From: a bacterium
GTDB taxonomy: Bacteria; Bacteroidota; Bacteroidia; B-17B0; Aurantibacillaceae
Direction: 5' to 3'
Assembly (NCBI GenBank): GCA_029945625.1
Contig: JAQSCW010000002.1
Coordinates: forward strand, 124,001-188,000
Length of the DNA stretch: 64,000 nt
Shown here: positions 61,201-64,000 of the stretch, piece by piece
Layout of the letters: every line of letters starts with the position of its first letter
Position numbering within the stretch: the first letter of the stretch is position 1
Translations under genes and position numbers: made by a program
Notes under the pieces: generated by a model
Seen by the model: the letters and a program-made list of their open reading frames with translations, nothing else
What the model was told of the DNA's origin: nothing
The model's database searches: none

Positions 61201-63230
61201 AATCGCATTTTAATCAATTTAAGAACGATAATTTCCAATTTGTAACCTACAAAAAAGACCTCAGAAAATTTGTATTTGAGAATTCAAGGTACAGTGTAGG
61301 AGCACGAAGCGGCATTTTTCCGAATCTCTTTCTCACCAGCTTCAATTCATTTTTCAATAATTACATGCTGGATGCCTGGTCGGCAACGTTCGACGGTTGG
61401 AATTTTGCCGTATTTGATTCCATCAGTGGTCAGCCCTGGAAGGCCATTGCCATCAATACCCCTTCTCCCGGTTCAGGAATATATAATAATTGTGCCAGTC
61501 AGGGTGGTCGCAATGTGTTTTCATTCGGACCTGTGAGTGAATGTGGTGCTCAGCCATGGCTGCAGGACATGCGGAATTTTTTGAATGCGCTTCCGCCTTC
61601 CAATTATGTACTTGGATATACAACAGGGGCCTTTGATCCCAAATATTCGCAGCTGAGTACTTACAGCAATGCGCTTTATACTGCCTTCGAAAGCGTTGGG
61701 CTGGGAAGCATTCGCAGCACTCCGGATACAGTTGCCTATATTTTCTTTGGCCGAAAAGGTATGATTGCGGGACAGGCGAGAGAACTAATTGGTAAAAACA
61801 AAAAGGAGATCATTTATTTAGAAGACAGTATTAAAACTACGTGGCGCGACGGATATATTGCTTCGGAAGTGGTGGGTCCTTCAAAAAAATGGAATAGTTT
61901 ACACTGGCGGGTAAAGCCCCTTGAAACAAGTGCCGGCGACACTACTTTGCTCAAATTAGTAGGTATAAAAGCGAATGGACAATTGGATACCTTGCAAACA
62001 TTTAAAGAAGACAGTACCGATATTTATGCACTTTCAAATTACATAGACGCAGGCACCTATCCTTTTTTAAAGTTAGTGGCTTTTATGCGTGATAATGTGC
62101 ATCGCTCTGCCCCTCAGTTAAAACGCTGGCAAGTGCTGTTTGAGGAGGCCCCCGAGTGTGCCATTAATCCTTTAAAAGGATTTGCAAGTATAAACGATTC
62201 GCTGCAGGAAGGTGATGTAGTCACATTCCGTTTTCCAATTGAAAACATTGGTGTTAAAAATTTTGAAGACAGTTTGGTAGTGACTTATTGGATCGAAGAC
62301 AATCAGCGAACTAAACAATTGCTTCCCGCCTCGCTCAAAGCAAGGCCATTTAAAGCGGGGCAAGTGATCGTTGACACTGTAAAGATCAATAGTTATCAGC
62401 TTAAAGGAAATAACACACTTTGGATTTATGTGAACCCCATCCAACACCCGCGTTATCAATACGAACAATTACAATCCAACAACATTGGTCGTTATGCCTT
62501 TACTGTTCACGGCGACATCACCAATCCCTTGCTGGATGTGACCTTTGATGGCGTTCGAATTTTGAATGGGGATATCGTGTCCGCGAAACCGAATATTTTG
62601 ATCACCTTAAAAGATGAAAATAAATTCCTGGCCCTCAACGATACTTCTGCTTTTTCAGTTTTCCTTCAGACCCCCAATCAAAGTCTTCAACAACGCATTT
62701 ATTTTGCTCAGGGTTTGCAATTCACTCCGGCTCAGTTGCCCAAAAACAGTGCGAGCATTACTTACCAACCGGTATTGCAAGTGGATGGAAAATACACGCT
62801 GATGGTGCAGGCAAAGGATCGGAGTCGGAATGCCTCGGGTGCCAGTGATTACCGGGTTCAATTTGAGATTAATTCAAAACCCAGCGTGACCTCGGTTTTA
62901 AATTATCCCAACCCATTTAGTACCAGTACCCGGTTTGTATTTACGCTCACGGGAAGTGAAATTCCTGAAGTGTTCACGATTCAAATCATGACCATTACCG
63001 GCAAGATAGTGCGGGAGATCACGCGTTCTGAACTGGGCTATATGCACATTGGGCGCAATATAAGCGAATACGCCTGGGATGGGCGTGATAATTATGGTGA
63101 CCGACTCGCCAACGGGGTATATTTGTATAGGGTAATTACGAAATTAAACGGCGAAGACATAGAAAAAAACAGCACTTCTGCCGACAAGTTTTTTGTGAAA
63201 GAATTCGGAAAGATGGTATTGATGCGTTAG
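58227..63230 (+). CDS. C25-family T9SS sortase, PorU2-like
   Basis: The 1667-residue protein has a signal peptide (LVGGIVFLLALTCGAQ) and, after an N-terminal beta domain, a gingipain-like C25 cysteine peptidase domain (~430-760). The catalytic pair is H638 (FFGHGSDQG) and C668 (FVIANSCFSG). PorU removes T9SS signals and attaches cargo to the cell surface. Classical PorU is about 1100-1300 residues; this size, with ~750 further residues of CARDB/Ig-like domains and a type A/FlgD-like end (VLNYPNPFSTSTRFVF...NGVYLYRV), corresponds to proteins annotated as putative sortase PorU2. It starts at GTG overlapping the PorV-like stop. Whether it is the only sortase of the cell cannot be told from this window. 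Confidence 0.88.
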   Translation: MRNVLVGGIVFLLALTCGAQRYGNEWINYSQQYFKFPVYKEGVYRIDSTTLSKYYNLNSTNPKNFQLYLKGKEQFLFIKGESDGLVNGGDYLEFYANSFMGEVDSLIYTNIKYVPNPYAPLFNDTIYAFLTLSNSLNNKRYVLETDTNTVAYPQADYFYAEAVHVQPVDYNFGATYLELGLVTDPHYTQEEGIGTPFQNGNSLITAFPPLLTYTASPTLPFYLTLNYAGNSKDNLIQPDHRIQLFHQDQNNAMVMLSDTIFSGFAPIRKSFALNPQTISPTSNFTLTSLSVPSFTGTNSTMLSFAKIFYPHTLNMNSQSKFNLTLNGSPGTKSFYNFFNLATGASTTILLFDLSAGKKINTVLNGQYIRAVVPGTGNSKYFITTETYTIPITSLVKVNETGYFNYFKKNVGNRPYILIYHPKLATSAIQYRDYRKTVQGGSFDVITATTSELYEQFGYGVNKHPISIRNFLKYLNDSLSQKPAYVFLIGKGINAREVGPSSQTVNLIPTMGSPSCDNLYPAELSVPNNGRQEIPIGRIAASTNKQVNDYLLKVQEHEGSGADDWKKRVLHFVGGDDETLSNRLSSYMQVYERTIKDTLFGAEVLTFKKNTTAPIQINISDSIRNIINNGAALINFFGHGSDQGFDQAIDDPGMYNNKGKYPFVIANSCFSGNIHLQDRTSVSENFVFASEKGSIGFLATTSFGYDNSLHDFTTGFYKALSVTRYNRGIGDVIKEATNQNALSTDKATTFVGLDMTLHGDPAIIISNGGLPDYEIRNSDISFDLTKNTDSLGMKIKLVNHQKAVHDSIYVKIERLFPNGDSLTIMKGIAAPYYRDSMQVNMAIDFDRGIGLNKFKVKIDFTNRVFESNETNNATIGTVDVFVPGGDVMPAYPFKYAIVRKSSTITLKASTTDPFAPYTTYRLQLDTNDLFLNPVTSTLISTKGGVLEWLVNLPFPDSTVFFWRVSRDSISPQKSFVWRQSSFQMIEGKRGWGQSHFNQFKNDNFQFVTYKKDLRKFVFENSRYSVGARSGIFPNLFLTSFNSFFNNYMLDAWSATFDGWNFAVFDSISGQPWKAIAINTPSPGSGIYNNCASQGGRNVFSFGPVSECGAQPWLQDMRNFLNALPPSNYVLGYTTGAFDPKYSQLSTYSNALYTAFESVGLGSIRSTPDTVAYIFFGRKGMIAGQARELIGKNKKEIIYLEDSIKTTWRDGYIASEVVGPSKKWNSLHWRVKPLETSAGDTTLLKLVGIKANGQLDTLQTFKEDSTDIYALSNYIDAGTYPFLKLVAFMRDNVHRSAPQLKRWQVLFEEAPECAINPLKGFASINDSLQEGDVVTFRFPIENIGVKNFEDSLVVTYWIEDNQRTKQLLPASLKARPFKAGQVIVDTVKINSYQLKGNNTLWIYVNPIQHPRYQYEQLQSNNIGRYAFTVHGDITNPLLDVTFDGVRILNGDIVSAKPNILITLKDENKFLALNDTSAFSVFLQTPNQSLQQRIYFAQGLQFTPAQLPKNSASITYQPVLQVDGKYTLMVQAKDRSRNASGASDYRVQFEINSKPSVTSVLNYPNPFSTSTRFVFTLTGSEIPEVFTIQIMTITGKIVREITRSELGYMHIGRNISEYAWDGRDNYGDRLANGVYLYRVITKLNGEDIEKNSTSADKFFVKEFGKMVLMR

Positions 63231-63693
63231 TTAAGTGAAGGAACAAAATGTCAACTGTGAAGTTACAAAAAATCGAGCAAAAGCAAAACAAAAAAATGTC
63301 CGCGACTTGCCCTGAGGCCGCCGAAGGGAGCGGGCCTTAATTTAATTTGCTTTTGCAAGCACTAATGTCCGGGCTGGCGCCAATGCGCTGTTATAAGTAT
63401 GTGCGCCCACATACAGTATTTGAGCGTGGCTGCCTGTCCGAGATTCTGTCGACCGAAATGCCAATGCCTGAAACGTTTTTGTGTTTTTGTTGTGAGGTGG
63501 CTGTCCTTTAGGCGGTTAGGTGCGGGAAATTTTGCAAGCTTATTTGGCGCCACTATGAATTATTTGCTTTGAAAGGAAGCGCCAAATGTGCTTGTAAAAT
63601 GTGCGGTGGACTCCCCAAGTATTAATCGGGTTTCTGCTTGCACACAACGGTTATGGTAATTTCTCATAGTACATAAAGAAGTTTAAGATTAAA
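63231..63693. other. Gene-free, structured non-coding stretch
   Basis: No credible gene is present in these 463 bp; a 63-codon minus-strand frame at 63362-63553 looks random. The stretch from about 63340 to 63655 is GC-richer than flanking coding DNA and holds several inverted repeats. One is a 24-nt arm pair with 20 matches (63527-63550 and 63579-63602, core ATTTGGCGC/GCGCCAAAT). Another is a perfect 7-bp hairpin GTATGTG-CGCC-CACATAC (63397-63414). The outermost is the 8-mer pair TGCAAGCA/TGCTTGCA (63354-63361, 63635-63642). It may be an intergenic repeat element, a structured RNA or the remains of a mobile element. Confidence 0.55.
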
Positions 63694-64000
63694 TTATCTC
63701 AGAAGAAGTACAGATCCTGTCTTAGAAATATTACCGGAAACGGATGACGATTGAAGGGTCCACGTATAAATGTCGCTTTTGCTTGGTTCGCCTTTGTACG
63801 TTCCATCCCAACCCGTTTCATAGTTTGCTGTTTCAAATATCAAGGCACCCCATCGGTCGTAAATATTTAATTTGTATTTTTTTGAACCAGTTATTATCGG
63901 TTTAAATATATCGTTCAAACCATCTTCGTTTGGAGTAAACGAATTGGGTACATATATTCCTCCTTCTGCAATAACTGTAACCGCCTTTGTAATGGTATCT
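63694..64000 (-). CDS. T9SS type B sorting domain, C-terminal end of a protein cut by the window edge
   Basis: The minus-strand frame is open from the window edge to the stop at 63694, giving the last 102 residues. They contain IYVPNSFTPNEDGLND, KLNIYDRWGALIFET and GWDGTYKGEPSKSDIYTW, the complete 'gliding motility-associated C-terminal domain'. Residues before it (DTITKAVTVIAEGG) look like the end of a PKD domain. The protein is therefore another T9SS cargo, probably a large adhesin whose body lies outside the window. The sequence differs clearly from the near-identical tails of the two paralogues, so it is not part of that recent duplication. Confidence 0.9.
   Translation of the reverse strand, partial: DTITKAVTVIAEGGIYVPNSFTPNEDGLNDIFKPIITGSKKYKLNIYDRWGALIFETANYETGWDGTYKGEPSKSDIYTWTLQSSSVSGNISKTGSVLLLR

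Noticed and set aside
63362-63553. 63-codon minus-strand frame in the non-coding stretch
   Set aside because: Composition is random-looking (many H, W, K and T), no promoter or family resemblance, and it spans inverted repeats that better explain the region.
63340-63655. Integron attC site or cassette array
   Set aside because: The inverted repeats and a CCTTTAGGCGG-like piece look superficially like attC, but the RYYYAAC/GTTRRRY core pairs were not found and no integron integrase is present.

Overview
The window is chromosomal DNA of a Bacteroidota species, probably a gliding or surface-associated, Flavobacteriales-like organism. The main evidence is seven secreted proteins or sorting-signal fragments of the type IX secretion system (T9SS): type A tails ending a short beta domain, and type B 'gliding motility-associated C-terminal' tails with the YVPNAFTPN...DRWG...GWDGTYKG pattern. 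Other support comes from TAnnTTTG promoter boxes, A-rich leaders without obvious Shine-Dalgarno sequences, a BshA bacillithiol enzyme, a Bacteroidota-type QueE N-terminus and a PorU/PorV-type gene pair. I cannot name a genus. No rRNA, tRNA, CRISPR array, integrase, transposase or phage gene was recognised.

Layout. 1-8.7 kb, mostly minus strand: start of a MoxR ATPase (cut by the edge), a long TraB/GumN-like protein, a small unknown protein, thioredoxin reductase, a 4HBT thioesterase, a tandem universal stress protein and the ABC-F factor EttA. 9-14.7 kb: a DUF2779 nuclease-like protein, a small lipoprotein, pyrD coupled to an HMG-CoA lyase, an LRR protein and an M23/LysM cell-wall hydrolase. 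14.8-18.4 kb: DUF6702, HupE/UreJ and a membrane-facing M1 peptidase. 18.5-22.4 kb: a T9SS type B Ig-repeat adhesin. 22.5-28.2 kb: UvrD/PcrA helicase, an M43 protease with a type A tail and an MBL-fold hydrolase. 28.4-41.5 kb: two giant paralogous type B adhesins flanking a LuxR-type regulator with a degenerate receiver domain and a type A secreted protein; the 320-bp space between regulator and secreted protein is packed with repeats that look like operators. 41.5-50 kb: a repeat-rich spacer, then sugar transferase, DegT aminotransferase, a DUF2027-Smr protein, ComEC, a second M43 protease and an SPFH protein. 50-57 kb: TPR protein, ApaG, BshA, QueE, an Amidase_3 enzyme, ArfB and a polytopic membrane protein. 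57-64 kb: a PorV/PorQ-like barrel translationally coupled to a 1667-residue PorU-like C25 sortase, a structured non-coding element, and the C-terminus of another type B cargo.

How it fits together. Much of the window concerns the cell envelope and secretion. The 57-63 kb PorV-PorU pair would receive and anchor T9SS cargo. The four type B and three type A proteins are such cargo. The sugar transferase/aminotransferase pair may feed surface polysaccharide synthesis. The M23 enzyme and the amidase remodel peptidoglycan. Housekeeping genes (trxB, ettA, pyrD, pcrA, apaG, bshA, queE, arfB, comEC) lie between these blocks.

The most unusual signals are the repeat-dense divergent regulatory region at 33893-34212 beside a regulator that lacks its phosphoacceptor Asp, the near-identical 3' ends of the two giant adhesin genes, the PorU2-like sortase unit, a multi-hairpin non-coding stretch at about 63.34-63.66 kb, and several -7 promoter boxes placed only 5-6 nt before the start codon, which predicts almost leaderless transcripts.
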